A stretch of 64,000 nucleotides of DNA from Athripsodes cinereus (Eukaryota > Arthropoda > Insecta > Trichoptera > Leptoceridae). The translations under genes and the position numbers were made by a program. A model generated the notes under the pieces. It made no database searches. It was not told the origin of the DNA and saw nothing but the letters and a program-made list of their open reading frames with translations. Below, piece by piece: positions 1 to 10,029 of the stretch (its first letter is position 1; each line of letters starts with the position of its first letter). The DNA lies in contig OX388322.1 in assembly GCA_947579605.1 (NCBI GenBank), forward strand, positions 5,022,001-5,086,000, in the 5' to 3' direction.

Positions 1-79
1 AATTTATCCGATGGCAAATCGATAATATTAATATATACCTATATAATATAAAGTAAAGTTGTGGTGAAAATCTTGTAAC

Positions 80-305
80 GAATGGATGTAGAAGAGAGTG
101 TATTTATCTGAGAGAGAGCGTGAGAGAATGCGTTGAAATCCGAGAAATACATGACATTATATCCACATGGATGAAAATTTCAAGGGAAATCGTCGTGCTT
201 GTATGAGAAATTGCATGAAAGTGAAGAAAGCAAAAGAAGTAGGTATGTAAAGATAGCTCAATATAGAGTTGAATTCTCTCTGTCAACCGTACTTGGGATA
301 CAACT
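80..305 (+). mobile_element. LINE family H, decayed 3' end
   Basis: Degenerate copy of the C-terminal coding end and tail of LINE family H. The stretch around 195-300 can be aligned by eye with the better copies at 3663-3965 (reverse) and 12384-12780: the segment corresponding to 'NRRACMRN', then 'EEAKEV', then the terminal block that elsewhere reads CTACCCCACTTGGGATACGG. No open frame survives. It is an old 5'-truncated insertion. Confidence 0.55.
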
Positions 306-843
306 TAAGGGTGTAGCCTCCTGAGATCCAAAGCATTTTTTTTACTAAGATTTAACTTGGCTTTGACAGATTAGGTACAAGAAAACAATGGTTTTTAGTC
401 TGTTGGACAGATAGTTCCTACACATTCTTTTGCTTTAGAAACTAATAGTCTTTTTGAGATTTTTTAAGGAAGTTTCAAAATTGTATGATAAAACAGGACA
501 TAGTATAATAATATAATGTGAGTCTCAGGAGGTAAGCTAGTAGTAAATTTCCTTATAGGTTTGCTAAAGTTAATTTAAAAAAAAATACGGTTTCTTTGAA
601 GACTGCGAGTTCAAACAGCTAGTTGCTATACAAAGTAAAATCGAAAGCTTCGATATTTTTAGTATTGCCAGGTAAAAAAAGAAATAATCTTCGCTTCTTT
701 GTACGTCTTTTGATAATACGGGCACGCGTGTACGCAAGTTCTCAATGAATTAAACATATTGAGGAAAGAAGTTCCAAAAAACAGTCACGTTTGCAATTTT
801 GACAAGTTTTCAATGGTAGAATGAATACTGATTGATAAAAAGT
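306..843. other. Unassigned AT-rich sequence
   Basis: No gene, RNA gene or recognised repeat seen on either strand. Short A and T runs only. Confidence 0.5.
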
Positions 844-1066
844 ATGTTACAAATGCGTCTGCATGTAAAGATGTGCTGTGATGTATTATAAACAAGATAA
901 GATGTGTGTTTCTTGAAACTAAATTTTGAAGATGTGTTTTGTCATGTTTTGTTATGTTGTTACAAATGCGTCTGCATGTAAAGATGTGCTGTGATGTATT
1001 ATAAACAAGATAAGATGTGTGTTTCTTGAAACTAAATTTTGAAGATGTGTTGTGTCATGTTTTTTT
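844..1066. repeat. Tandem duplication, period 113 bp, two copies
   Basis: The segment beginning TTACAAATGCGTCTGCATG at 847 recurs at 960. The two copies are almost identical over about 105 bp (one substitution near the end, GTGTTTTGTC against GTGTTGTGTC). A recent local duplication; no coding content. Confidence 0.9.
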
Positions 1067-1390
1067 ACAAAACAAAATACCACCTTCTTCAACTGATATT
1101 GAAGGGGAAAACTGAGGAACGACGAGGACACGTGAGGAGACAGAATCTTGGCTGCGAAACACAAGGGAGTGAATCGGCAGGTTTATCAAGGTGATCGCCA
1201 ACGTTGGGGGGACCAAACTGTTGAAATGATTTGATTGTAGATTTTTTTTATTATAGCAAGAAAAACCTTCCACCTTTACCCTTTTCTGCTTGGGTTATTA
1301 AGCTAAGAGCCAGCAATACTTTAATGCAACACATTTTCACTAAACCAATATCTTCTTATTAAACCAAAATTCAATTATTATAGAAAAAGC
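1067..1390. other. Unassigned sequence
   Basis: No recognised feature. The short open frames on the minus strand lack any recognisable motif. Confidence 0.45.
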
Positions 1391-1494
1391 AGAAAATAAC
1401 GTTGGCAGAAAGAGGGCAGGTTGAATATTTCTTTCATGCAGCTGGTCTATTGGCTACCCCACTTGTGGGACAGTACCTAAAGAAAATAACGTTG
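1391..1494 (+). mobile_element. Family A SINE, 5'-truncated, with 14-bp target duplication
   Basis: The 76-bp insert 1405-1480 carries the 3' end of family A (GGCTACCCCACTTGTGGGA). It is bracketed by the perfect direct repeat AGAAAATAACGTTG at 1391-1404 and 1481-1494. A 5' truncation plus a 14-bp duplication is what target-primed reverse transcription leaves, so this copy is the best evidence here that family A is a retroposon and not a DNA element. Confidence 0.8.
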
Positions 1495-1586
1495 ATTTGA
1501 AAAAAAATCTTAACTATCCCATAAAGCTGTCAAAATTTAAAACGCATCACATGATCACATCTCAATACTTATCGAATATCATTAAA

Positions 1587-1765
1587 ACATATTCCGTGGA
1601 ACAACCTGGCAATGAATTGGTCTCCCACTCTTATTCGCAAGTTTACGAGTGTCCTACAGGCGCGACATTTTACATCTTCAATATATATCGATGAGGTATG
1701 CCACCCATTCCGAATGACTTATTTTTTTGTGAGCACGAAGACAGTTTGCATGTCCACCTTTTCAA
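1587..1765 (+). mobile_element. Family A SINE, 3'-truncated or decayed
   Basis: Matches the 5' two-thirds of family A: start 'CCGTGGAACAACCTGGCAA', the GAATTGGTCTCCCACTC block, and the GATGAGGTATGCCACCCATT block. The 3' terminus is not present. Confidence 0.75.
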
Positions 1766-2284
1766 GCTACTTAACGGTGTCATATTTAATCACAGTAGTA
1801 AAAAAATCGTATCACAGCACATCTCTGCAAGATGACTTCTCTACACGTATCCTTATTATCGAATATTTATTTATCTTTGTGCGTCTTCTTTAGCGATAGT
1901 GCACAGACAAACAGGTTTGTCGATTTAATATTGAAATAAATAAATTCATAACATAATACAAGTCTGCTTAATTAGTGACATCTGCCTATCCTTCCAGTTA
2001 TTTATGTATTTATTCGATATTTTTTATTTATTCATTCAACGTCTTTCCTCTCCCGTCAAAATTATTTATTTTATAGTGCGTTTCACGAGATAAGTCCATA
2101 ATAATTGATGACTGTGAATATTTGAAGTTGCGTAGTACGACACCAGACCAAGATTCAAAATCAAAAAGTATTTGTGTTTGAAGTAGAAAATTGATTTTAG
2201 AAATTACATTGAAGGACCCACCGTCCACCCGGATACCGCAAAAGTCTGGAGTTATTTAAATTATTTAAAGTAGGCAAAATTTCC
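1766..2284. other. Unassigned AT-rich sequence
   Basis: Nothing recognised. Confidence 0.5.
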
Positions 2285-2540
2285 ACTACCACTATACCAT
2301 CACGGCATATTCCACAAGTGGGGTAGCCAGCTGACCAGCCGCATGTTATAAACATGCAAACTGTCCTCTCCGTGCCATCAAAACCAACCCATATCGCTGA
2401 ATTTAAGATGTAAAATGCCTTAATTTTTTTTAAACGCCTGCCTTCTACAGGACACTCAAAAACTTATGAAAAAGAGTGAGAGACTATTTCTTTGCCGGGC
2501 GCTTCACGGTTTTGAAAAGGCTCCACGGCTCCAGAAAAAA
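2285..2540 (-). mobile_element. Family A SINE, near full length
   Basis: Reverse-strand copy running from the tail complement (CTACCACTATACCATCACGG) to the 5' end complement (GGGCGCTTCACGG). Contains all the family blocks in order. Confidence 0.8.
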
Positions 2541-3164
2541 AAAACAAAATTGTATTTTTTTCCCTGAATCATCCTACTAGGAATGTAGTATGAAAAGATA
2601 AATGGAAATAAAAGATTTTTAATGTGCACGTTAAACTATGCCGACGTGCTATGCATTGACTTTTAGTACTGTGATGAACAATCAACGACATAGACATATT
2701 TCAAGCAAGTAAAAACACTTTTATAAAATCAGTCAATGCAATATTGAGGACGCAAATCAGTACACAGCTTTAGAATAAAATATAATATATCTTATATAAA
2801 ATTAACATAAATAATTATTGTATGCATAGTACATCCTCATAAATTAATTTACTTTTACTCAAGTTACTCAGATCTTTTAACAAAATCATTCCCTTCCCTT
2901 TTCCTTTCCCCTCAATCCTAAAATGCTCACATGTAATTGAATTTATCTCATAGCTTTTCTTCTTTATTTTCATATTCTTAAACATGTACTTTTTTAAATA
3001 TACATTTATCTTATAATCTTTCATCATAATAATTTTAATAACTGTTTTATATAATTTGTTTTTTAACTAACATTTTGTATTATATAACTTAAGTTGTAAT
3101 TGGCTTTAATTTTGCACTATTATTTTTTCGTTTATTATGTTATATAAGCTGTTACTTTAAGTTT
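2541..3164. other. AT-rich sequence upstream of a poly(A) tract
   Basis: No recognised coding content. The segment ends in the AATAAATAAA plus A27 tract at 3171-3204, so part of it may be the body of a retroposed transcript on the plus strand whose source I cannot name. Confidence 0.4.
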
Positions 3165-3204
3165 GAAATAAATAAATAAAAAAAAAAAAAAAAAAAAAAA
3201 AAAA
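3165..3204 (+). other. Poly(A) tail with polyadenylation signals
   Basis: Overlapping AATAAA signals lead directly into 27 consecutive A (3178-3204). This is the expected 3' end of a LINE or of a processed retrocopy inserted in plus orientation. The long uninterrupted A run suggests a fairly recent insertion. Confidence 0.65.
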
Positions 3205-3550
3205 GACCAGGCCATGGGATACAGTGAAAGACGCATCGGGCAGAATGGTTAGTTGGCGCCCGTTTTCACACTAATCTTGTTATGTAAACAAATAATCTGT
3301 TGATTGAATAAATAAAATGAATATATAATATTATTTTAGTTCTCAGTTTTGAGAAAAAATAAGTATAAATTATATTGGTTAAAAAAGAAAAAGAAATAAA
3401 TTTAAATAATTTATGTATAAAAATAAAGTTAAAATTCTGTAGTAGTGCATTTTCCATGTGAGTCTATTTTTTGTATGAAGCGTACCTACATGCTTAAAAA
3501 TCATTGGTATCAAAATTATTAGTCAAATACACCATACGTCACTAATAAAA
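3205..3550. other. Unassigned sequence
   Basis: No recognised repeat. AT-rich, with one GC-richer patch at 3205-3260 of unknown origin. Confidence 0.4.
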
Positions 3551-3577
3551 ATGGCTGAATCCGAGCTGATTAGTAAG
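3551..3577 (+). other. Weak candidate first coding exon (ATG to splice donor)
   Basis: ATG in a favourable context (AAAAATGG) opens nine codons reading MAESELISK, directly followed by the donor-like AAG/GTAGGC at 3578. If spliced to the acceptor at 4243 the frame gives 17 further codons and a stop at the end of that segment. This is only a pattern match; nine codons are too few to rule out chance. Confidence 0.15.
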
Positions 3578-3662
3578 GTAGGCGAATTTTATATGAGCTA
3601 TCGGTCACTTTGCTTTTTGTATTATATAAGTAGACAATAACTCCAATATGTATTTTTTTAAT

Positions 3663-3965
3663 TCTATTCTATCTATCTATTCCCTCACGCCGTATCCCAA
3701 GTGGGGTAGGCAGAGAGAACGGAACGCCAATTAGATCTGTCCTTACATACTTCTTTCGCTTCCTCTACAGTCATACAATTTCTCATGCACGCATGTCGGT
3801 TTCTTTTACTCAAAACACGGCCGTCCTTGAAAATTTGTTCAAGCCATGTAGTTCTCGGACGCCCGCGCTTCCTAACACCCCTCCTTTCAGCCAAGTATAT
3901 CCTCTTTCATTCGTTCCACATGACCAAACCATCTCAATTTATTTACACGCAACACGCAATTTTTT
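3663..3965 (-). mobile_element. LINE family H, C-terminal coding end and tail
   Basis: Minus-strand open frame 3685-3894 encodes the C-terminal tail of a non-LTR retrotransposon polyprotein: 'RGRPRTTWLEQIFKDGR', 'RHACMRNCMTVEEAKEVCK', 'DRSNWRSVLSAYPTWDTA' and stop. Upstream (3895-3965) 'LRWFGHVERM' is recognisable in another frame, so there is a frameshift near 3895. The pattern RWFGHVxRM ... RGRPRxxW ... DRxxWR is typical of LINE C-termini after the reverse transcriptase. The coding end runs directly into the tail (AGAT/AGAA-like repeats at 3661-3672). 5'-truncated and inactive; clade not resolved from this end. Confidence 0.85.
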
Positions 3966-4242
3966 AATTCCACTCAATATAATATAATTAAAACTTGTTT
4001 TTGGTTTCCAATGACATATTACTACAATTAAATTCCAAATTGTGATAAAAAGGAACTCATTGATAAAAAAAATTATTGGTATAGAGTTTCAATATAATTG
4101 ATTATCGTGAAAATTTTTATTTGATAGATAGATAGGAACGTACCTATGTTTGAAAATGGAATGCAACACCATTATTAAATTTCTATGTAAAATTTCTCTT
4201 GCTGTTGGTTAAATATACATTTTTTTTAATTATTATTTTTAG

Positions 4243-4296
4243 TTTCGCCTCTCCGGTGACAAACAACGGGTGGGCAGGCATTGTTATGGGGCTTAG
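4243..4296 (+). other. Exon-like segment of unknown origin
   Basis: A pyrimidine-rich acceptor (ATTATTATTTTTAG) at 4242 and a donor (TTAG/GTATGT) at 4297 bracket 54 bases that are much less AT-rich than their surroundings. One frame is open through the segment (FASPVTNNGWAGIVMGL, then AG). Its exit phase fits the open segment starting at 6428, but that segment belongs to a small repeat family, so a mobile-element origin is as likely as a host exon. Confidence 0.2.
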
Positions 4297-4651
4297 GTAT
4301 GTTTTTTGCTGGCTGCACGTTTGGTCCAATTAGGGAAACGAGGCACAAAAATGTCCGCGTCCAAAGGACATGAGACCACAAAGCGAAATAGGGATGGGAA
4401 GTCTTACCGTAAGAATGAAGGGAATTCTATATTTAAATATTGATCCGATATAACATTTGACTTATTCTCTTTGAAAATAAAACAAATTTTATTCTAAAGA
4501 TTGTAAAATAAAATACATGATATTGGTCTTTTTTAATTTTCCAGGTGGTCTTCGGGTTCACATAGATCAACGTTTGAGCCTATGCTGACTGGTATCTAAG
4601 CAGCGGGACGTGATCTTTTGCTTAAGTTTGTACAATCTGCTGCATTATGTA
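4297..4651. other. Unassigned sequence
   Basis: GC-richer patch 4297-4420 with no recognised protein; AT-rich beyond that. Confidence 0.4.
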
Positions 4652-4858
4652 AATAACATCATCATCATCGCCCTCAACGCTCCCCTCGGTAGCACAGGGC
4701 AGAAACCAATCTCCTCCATTCAAAGCGTCTCTGAGCCAATCGCGTCACCTCTTTCCACGACATTCCCTGCACTCTGATGTCGTTGTCATACGAACGGTGT
4801 ACTGTCAAAGAGGGATGCCTGGGCCGATGGAAGAACAGTGCTCTTTTTGGTCTACTAA
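4652..4858 (-). mobile_element. RTE-like LINE family B, 5'-truncated, with target duplication
   Basis: Minus-strand copy of the LINE C-terminus better seen at 57794-58102. It starts with the tail complement (CATCATCATCATCG), then GCCCTCAACGCTCC and the blocks encoding the 'SWKEV...LAQRR..WRRLVSALCSREE' equivalent. The direct repeat CATTATGTA lies at 4643-4651 and 4859-4867, consistent with a target-site duplication. Confidence 0.8.
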
Positions 4859-4867
4859 CATTATGTA

Positions 4868-5332
4868 CTTAAAAAAATCTTAGTATTGCCCCAGAACAGA
4901 TTTTAGGTAGTCTTGTGGGGCAATATATTCCATAATGTTGTTCTTTGTTGTTTGTTTGTATGTACTATTTTGGAATGAATAAAAATAATGTCATTTTCGT
5001 TGCCCATCACTATTGAAACTACAAAAGAACTAATAAAACACTGCTTGGTAAACATACGCAGTCAGTTTCGACATATGTATGCATTTCATACATACATATT
5101 ATAATAGTTCTACATGCAACGATGCGCCAGGTGCATTTTGTATGAATGGCTTTGCGGAGAAAGTTTCAATTCATAAAGTTACAGAACTTTTATCGTTTTT
5201 AAGACTCTGGAATACACGTGTAATCCCTGCATAAATTTTTAAGATTTTTTAAATATTTTAATTTATATTGTAAATACGTAGGCATGTACGTTTATTATTT
5301 CGTATGTATGTTTATAGGTATAATTATTATGT
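4868..5332. other. Unassigned AT-rich sequence
   Basis: Nothing recognised. Confidence 0.45.
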
Positions 5333-5440
5333 CGTGGCAAGAGGTGACGCAATTGGCGCAGAGACACTCTGAATGGAGGAGGCTAGTTTCTGCCCTGTGC
5401 TCCCGAGAGGAGCGTTGAGGGCGATGAATGAATGAATTAT
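5333..5440 (+). mobile_element. RTE-like LINE family B, 3' end
   Basis: The last 90 bases of family B (GTCGTGGCAAGAGGTGACGC through GAGGAGCGTTGAGGGCGATG) followed by a GATGAATGAATG tail. Strong 5' truncation. Confidence 0.8.
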
Positions 5441-5445
5441 GTATA

Positions 5446-5515
5446 TTATTTATTATGGGTTAGTTGGAAGGTATCGCGCTTCTGCGATAAACTCGTCCAT
5501 TGCACAAAAGTATGT
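5446..5515 (+). mobile_element. LINE family F, fragment of 3' UTR
   Basis: Contains GGGTTAGTTGGAAGGTATCG, the small hairpin TATCGC-loop-GCGATA (5472-5490), AACTCG and the 5' half of the long-range stem (ATTGCACAAAA). The 3' half with AATAAA and tail is absent; the minisatellite follows. Confidence 0.7.
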
Positions 5516-5570
5516 TTTTATTATTTTTTGTTGTATCGTATACTTTTTCGGCATATGTGCCAAGTATCAC

Positions 5571-6165
5571 CTATTTCGTGTCAGTTTCACCCGTTTCTGT
5601 GTCAGTTCGTTAAATTTCGTCCATTTTCTGAATTAAAAATTAAGTTTGGTCTATTTTCTGTGTCTGTTCGTTAAATTTCATCCATTTTCTGGAAAAAAGT
5701 TAAGTTTAGTCTATTTTCTGAGTCAGTTCGTTAAATTTCATCCATTTTCTGAATTAAAAGTTAAGTTTAGTCTATTTTCTGAGTCAGTTCGTTAAATTTC
5801 ATCCATTTTCTGAATTAAAAATTAAGTTTGGTCTATTTTCTGTGTCTGTTCGTTAAATTTCATCCATTTTCTGGAAAAAAGTAAAGTTTAGTCTATTTTC
5901 TGAGTCAGTTCGTTAAATTTCATCCATTTTCTGAATTAAAAATTAAGTTTGGTCTATTTTCTGTGTCTGTTCGTTAAATTTCATCCATTTTCTGGAAAAA
6001 AGTTAAGTTTAGTCTATTTTCTGAGTCAGTTCGTTAAATTTCGTCCATTTTCTGAATAAAAGGTTAGGTTCGGTCTATTTTCTGTATCAGTTCGTTAAAT
6101 TTCGTCCATTTTCTGAAAAAAAGTTAAGTAAAGTCTATTTTCTGTGTCAGTTCGTTAATTTTACG
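5571..6165. repeat. 60/61-bp minisatellite with dimer structure
   Basis: Tandem array of about ten units marked by CTATTTTCTG at 5651, 5711, 5772, 5833, 5893, 5954, 6014, 6075 and 6135. Two unit types alternate: a 60-bp type with TGTCTGTTCG and GGAAAAAAG, and a 61-bp type with AGTCAGTTCG and GAATTAAAA. Order A-B-B-A-B-A-B'-A', giving a 121-bp dimer repeat. The flanks 5571-5650 and 6135-6165 are degenerate units. The array does not keep an open frame. Confidence 0.95.
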
Positions 6166-6332
6166 TATTTTTTTTTCATTTTTATTACATTTGCTGTTAC
6201 AACGAATTATAAATCTCTGAATCTTTTCTGTAAATTTTTGTGTGTGTGATAAAAGGAAGGTATTCGCAAAAAAAAAATCTCGTATAATTAATCTTATATC
6301 TTGAATTCGCTACGATCATAAATATATTTATC

Positions 6333-6405
6333 TTTTTTTGGCACGTCGAGGATGACTCGCATGTTTTCACGCTCAGCTAGTCTGCCGGCTATCCCGTTTG
6401 TAACA
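6333..6405 (+). mobile_element. Family A SINE, old fragment
   Basis: Degenerate match to the 3' third of family A (GGCACGTCGAGGATGACTCG, then CTAGTCTGCCGGCTATCCCG). Confidence 0.5.
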
Positions 6406-6427
6406 AAAATGTATGATTTTCCCATAG

Positions 6428-6557
6428 GTACTTTTCTCTGGATGTTTTAAAGGCGGATCTCCTTTATCATCCAGAAGATGTTGTCAAGCAAATGCTCAGG
6501 GTTTTACCAGAAGGGCTCCCTTCGACAAAATCATCCATAAAATCACAAAACCCTTAA
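6428..6557 (+). other. Coding-like relic, same family as 8584-8790
   Basis: Open frame of 42 codons from an acceptor-like TTTTCCCATAG to TAA at 6555-6557; part reads LYHPEDVVKQMLRVLPEGL then PSTKSSIKSQNP. The phase-0 frame is also open, to about 6626. The block from CCATAGGTACT to GACAAAATCATCC recurs inverted at about 8650-8745, where the same reading frame gives EGLSPTKSSAKLN. Conservation of frame between two copies suggests a protein-coding origin, most simply a dispersed mobile element. I do not recognise the protein. Confidence 0.4.
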
Positions 6558-7148
6558 GGAGAAGATACCTACTCACTACAACGTACTACTCACTACAACA
6601 ATATTCTTCTAAACTATGTTCTTAGACTTACGTATTGCTATACATAACACTTTACAGCTAATTACTATTATTTTTCTCAGACACGGAATAATTTGAAAAA
6701 TATTTTAGCCTGGCTTAGAATAGACTTCGTGACTCAAAGGCAAGAGCGTTTCCTCCTTAAACTGTAAAAAAATATGTAAATTTTACTGTTTTGAAATTAT
6801 AGTTTCAGAACATCCTATAGATTACTCTATTTGTTAAAGCAGTGAGTATGAGAAATAGAACAAGATGTATAATTTACCCGCATGTTGACAATTTCACAAT
6901 TAAGTTGGGAAATTTGTTGATGTACCTATCTAAGATTGATGTAGATATATCCGTACATAGTAAATAACCGAAGTTATTGTGTAAGTTAGTTTCAAACAAA
7001 AAAATGAGACCGAAACCGGTTTAAATTTAAACTAAAGATTGGCTGCAATTTTTTGCTTGATCCAAACATTCATTTAAAATAATAATGAAAAATAAAAATA
7101 AGAAAGCTTAAAAGCTAAGTTCATAAAATTACTTATTCAGATACATCA
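6558..7148. other. Unassigned AT-rich sequence
   Basis: Nothing recognised. Confidence 0.45.
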
Positions 7149-7217
7149 TTGGTAACTCTGGTAACTCTGTAAGTGGTAACTCTGTAATTGGTAACTCTGT
7201 AATTGGTAACTCTGTGA
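7149..7217. repeat. Short tandem repeat of GGTAACTCTG(TAATT)
   Basis: Five GGTAACTCTG words in direct order, spaced 10 to 15 bp apart. Confidence 0.9.
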
Positions 7218-7264
7218 AGTCCCCAGTAAAGAAAAACACAGGTCTGCCACTCATTCAAAACTGC

Positions 7265-7345
7265 ATATTTTTTACAAGCTGTGGTCCGCTGGCTACCCCA
7301 CTTGTGGGATAGTCAGCTAGATAGGTACCGTGATGGCATCAATGA
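7265..7345 (+). mobile_element. Family A SINE, 3' end
   Basis: GTCCGCTGGCTACCCCACTT and the ACCGTGATGGCAT terminus, with a short internal insertion between them. Confidence 0.7.
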
Positions 7346-7494
7346 ATGATCTATTCAGAAAAAGAAAACAGATCAGAAACATTGTATCAATAAAATTATT
7401 TATCTCTTTCTCGCATCATTACATCATCTGTCAAAAGCAGGGTAGCCGATGAACTTATTTATTTATGTATTTATTACTTTCAATAAAATGATCG

Positions 7495-7685
7495 CTTAAG
7501 CCAGCCTAGAGCCAATTCGTAAGCGTTGGGACGCCTTTCTCACTTCTTCCGATTAGATTTTGCCCAATGTTACATTGTGTAAACATGGTTCTCCAATTGA
7601 GATGTCTAATTGGTTATGTCGTCTGCACCCAAATCCGGTTAAACAATGTAAATGTTAGTAAATATTCTAAACATTTGTTGCTGAC
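7495..7685 (+). repeat. Foldback family K, half copy
   Basis: Begins AAGCCAGCCTAGAGCCAATT and continues through the block CGTTGGGACGCCTTTCTCAC, the GATTAGATTTTGCCCAATG arm, and CACCCAAATCCGGTTAAAC. Matches the right half of the palindrome at 38800-39087; the left arm is missing here. Confidence 0.75.
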
Positions 7686-8329
7686 TGGTCGAACTATTTA
7701 TTACTGTAAATTGATAACAAATAAAAATAGATACATATTTAATACAATCAACATAGCAACAACATTTAATACAAACTAGCAACAATGCAGTCTTGTTTAA
7801 GGACGAAAAATAAATCTCTATTTATCAAAATATACAATTTCATCTTCGATTTTGACAGAAACTACCGATAAGCGTGCCGAAAATTGGTTTCGGTCTCGCA
7901 AGAATATCCGTTTTGGGCCGACCACTTAATTTGCTGTAAAGTCTAACATTCAATTAAGCTCCATATTGCTAATATACCTAATAATAACGTCTAGGTAATG
8001 GATACAAACTTGTAAATAGCGGAGACATTATGTTTATATTTAGTATCTACAATCCAAGTTTATAATATTAACCAGATGCATGGAAGAACTAAAGTTTGTT
8101 ACATTCGCAATGAGTGGCAAAGCAATATTACATCAATATTATTTATATAAAACATATGACAAACATGTCTTATTTGGATGAAGTTTTCTGGTTAATGTTC
8201 TAACAACTTGGAAAATCATTGTAAACATTAATTATGAAAGGAGAATTACATAATAAGGTAAATTGAAACAAGTGTTTCGTTCTACTCTACATAGATTATT
8301 GTTCAATTGTTTCTATTAATAATAATAAT
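7686..8329. other. Unassigned AT-rich sequence
   Basis: Nothing recognised. Confidence 0.45.
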
Positions 8330-8470
8330 ATGAGATAATAATAATAAAAATCTTTATTGCACAAAAAAACAAGCATTATTAAAATATAAATATTGTAGAA
8401 CCAGACAAATAAATTTGTGCAATGGGCGAGTTTATCGCAGAAGCGCGATATCTTCCAACTAACCCATCTA
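8330..8470 (-). mobile_element. LINE family F, 3' UTR and tail
   Basis: Read on the minus strand: GGGTTAGTTGGAAGATATCG, hairpin TATCGC-loop-GCGATA, AACTCGCCC, stem ATTGCACAAA (complement of 8414-8423), about 50 nt, closing stem TTTGTGCAAT (complement of 8356-8365), then AATAAAG and an (ATT)n-like tail. The 10-bp long-range stem is perfect in this copy. Confidence 0.8.
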
Positions 8471-8583
8471 ATCTTCAGTAAAGGAAAAAATGCTGTCTTC
8501 TAACTCAGTATCCGTTCTCTAGGCCCCCCTCTTTCCATTTCATAATCCCTACCATGTGTTGTGGGTATGTGTCAAATATTATT

Positions 8584-8790
8584 TTAAATATTGTTTTTTT
8601 TTTCTGTACTGATACATTGCAGTCGGTGGACATTAACGGTTGTATTTAATTTTGCGGAGGATTTTGTCGGGGATAGCCCTTCAGGCGAACCTTGAGCCCT
8701 ACCTTCAGAAAAATTTGCATGAAGAGTACCTATGGATGACATAGAAATTGATATTCCGGCAACATCCATGGTTGAGGGAGGGTGCAATTC
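8584..8790 (-). other. Coding-like relic, minus strand
   Basis: Minus-strand frame open for 67 codons. First clear ATG gives MDVAGISISMSSIGTLHANF, then EGRAQGSPEGLSPTKSSAKL. It shares sequence and frame with 6428-6557 (EGLSPTKSSAKLN against EGLPSTKSSIKSQN). Lies just upstream, in the same orientation, of the LINE F 3' UTR at 8330-8470, so it might be the coding end of that LINE. Function not recognised. Confidence 0.35.
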
Positions 8791-8864
8791 TTAATGTGTG
8801 TTATGTACTGATATTATTATATGTTTATTAGAAGGTATATTTGTTTTTATTAGGTGTATCTCAA

Positions 8865-9030
8865 TGTGTCGTGGTTAGATGGAAGAAATCACTAGATAAT
8901 GATAATCTCGCCGCTGCATATCGTCCTAGTAGGTATTCTATGTTTTGTATCGTTTTATTTGTTATTTTTTTATTATTTTGTTAACACTGTTATACAATGA
9001 TGTTGTGCAAAAAGAATAAATAAATAAATT
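8865..9030 (+). mobile_element. LINE family G, 3' UTR and tail
   Basis: Matches 9683-9830: GTGGTTAGATGGAAGAAATC, AATCTCGCCGCTGCA...ATCGTC, then GTTAACACTGTTAT, GTGCAAAAAGAATAAATAAA. Long-range stem partly decayed. Confidence 0.8.
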
Positions 9031-9574
9031 ATTGATCACAAGGGAGACATCTTTCTCGCAATCAATAATTTAAAGTAGAAGACTTCTACTTACTTAGTAA
9101 CATTACTTTCAATTTACCTAATCATTGTTAGTACAATACATTTTGAGTGGAATGGAAAGTAGGTATATCCTGCGTGTTCATTGTAAATTTTTGGTTAAAA
9201 CTTTTTTTGAAAGATGCTATAGAAAAGAAGCTAGATGGTCTGATGGTATAAGAAAAACAGTGAAAAACAAATGGATTAAGAATCATTCTCCTAATATCTC
9301 ATTCTCCTAATATTCCCATTCCTCACTCTGTGCGACAGAAATACATTAGATAAAATACTTTGCAAAGTAAATAATAGCCTAATAGTATGAATATTCATGA
9401 AAATATTATTATGTCAATTGAGCTTAATCAAGCTGAAAGCCTTCTCTATCATAATGATAATATTTACAAAAGCACAAGAGCTTTATGTTACGCAGCTCAT
9501 AAAAATATATAGTCGCAATAATTTTCAGGGTTATTCTAATATTTTTATTCTATCATAATAATAACTTGTCTGTT
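9031..9574. other. Unassigned AT-rich sequence
   Basis: 9031-9125 loosely resembles 16590-16690; both have CTTCT/TCTAC blocks near a 'CAATTTACCT' word. Otherwise nothing recognised. Confidence 0.35.
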
Positions 9575-9680
9575 TATACCATCACGATTTCCTTCACAAG
9601 CGGGGTAGATAGTTAATTGTGTGTTTTAGTAACAAAGGCTAAGATCGTCCTCTCAACCAAAATTAATTTCATAAAGCAAA
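9575..9680 (-). mobile_element. Family A SINE, 3' half
   Basis: Minus-strand match beginning TATACCATCACG, with the GCGGGGTAGATAG equivalent of the terminal block. Diverged. Confidence 0.6.
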
Positions 9681-9682
9681 TG

Positions 9683-9830
9683 TCATATTGTGGTTAGATG
9701 GAAGAAATCAATTTATAGTGATAATCTCGCCACTGCACATCGTCCTAGTTTCTATAATTTTATATTATTTTGTTAACACTGTTATGTCATGATGATGTGC
9801 AAAAAGAATAAATAAATAAATAAATAAATA
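9683..9830 (+). mobile_element. LINE family G, 3' UTR and tail
   Basis: GTGGTTAGATGGAAGAAATC, then stem TGCACATCGT (9734-9743), closing stem ATGATGTGCA (9792-9801), then AGAATAAATAAATAAATA tail. Stem pairs 10/10 with one G-U. Confidence 0.85.
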
Positions 9831-10029
9831 AATATTATTATTTCACACATTATTTCTAAGAATTATTGAGTCTTTCACCAAGCAATCACAAATATTATTA
9901 AGTAGGTACCTAAGCTAAGTTATATGGAAAATATTGTAGGTGGAACGCTGGGTGTAATAGTATGGAATTGAAAAGAATATTAAATCTTTCATAAATTATA
10001 ATAATTACACATAAGAGGTACCTATGAGT

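Noticed and set aside
3551..6557. A host gene joining 3551-3577, 4243-4296 and 6428-6557
   Set aside because: The phase does not carry through all three segments, and the last belongs to a repeat family. Kept only as weak separate candidates.
7149..7217. CRISPR-like array
   Set aside because: Repeats of 10 to 15 bp without unique spacers; a simple tandem repeat in a eukaryotic genome.
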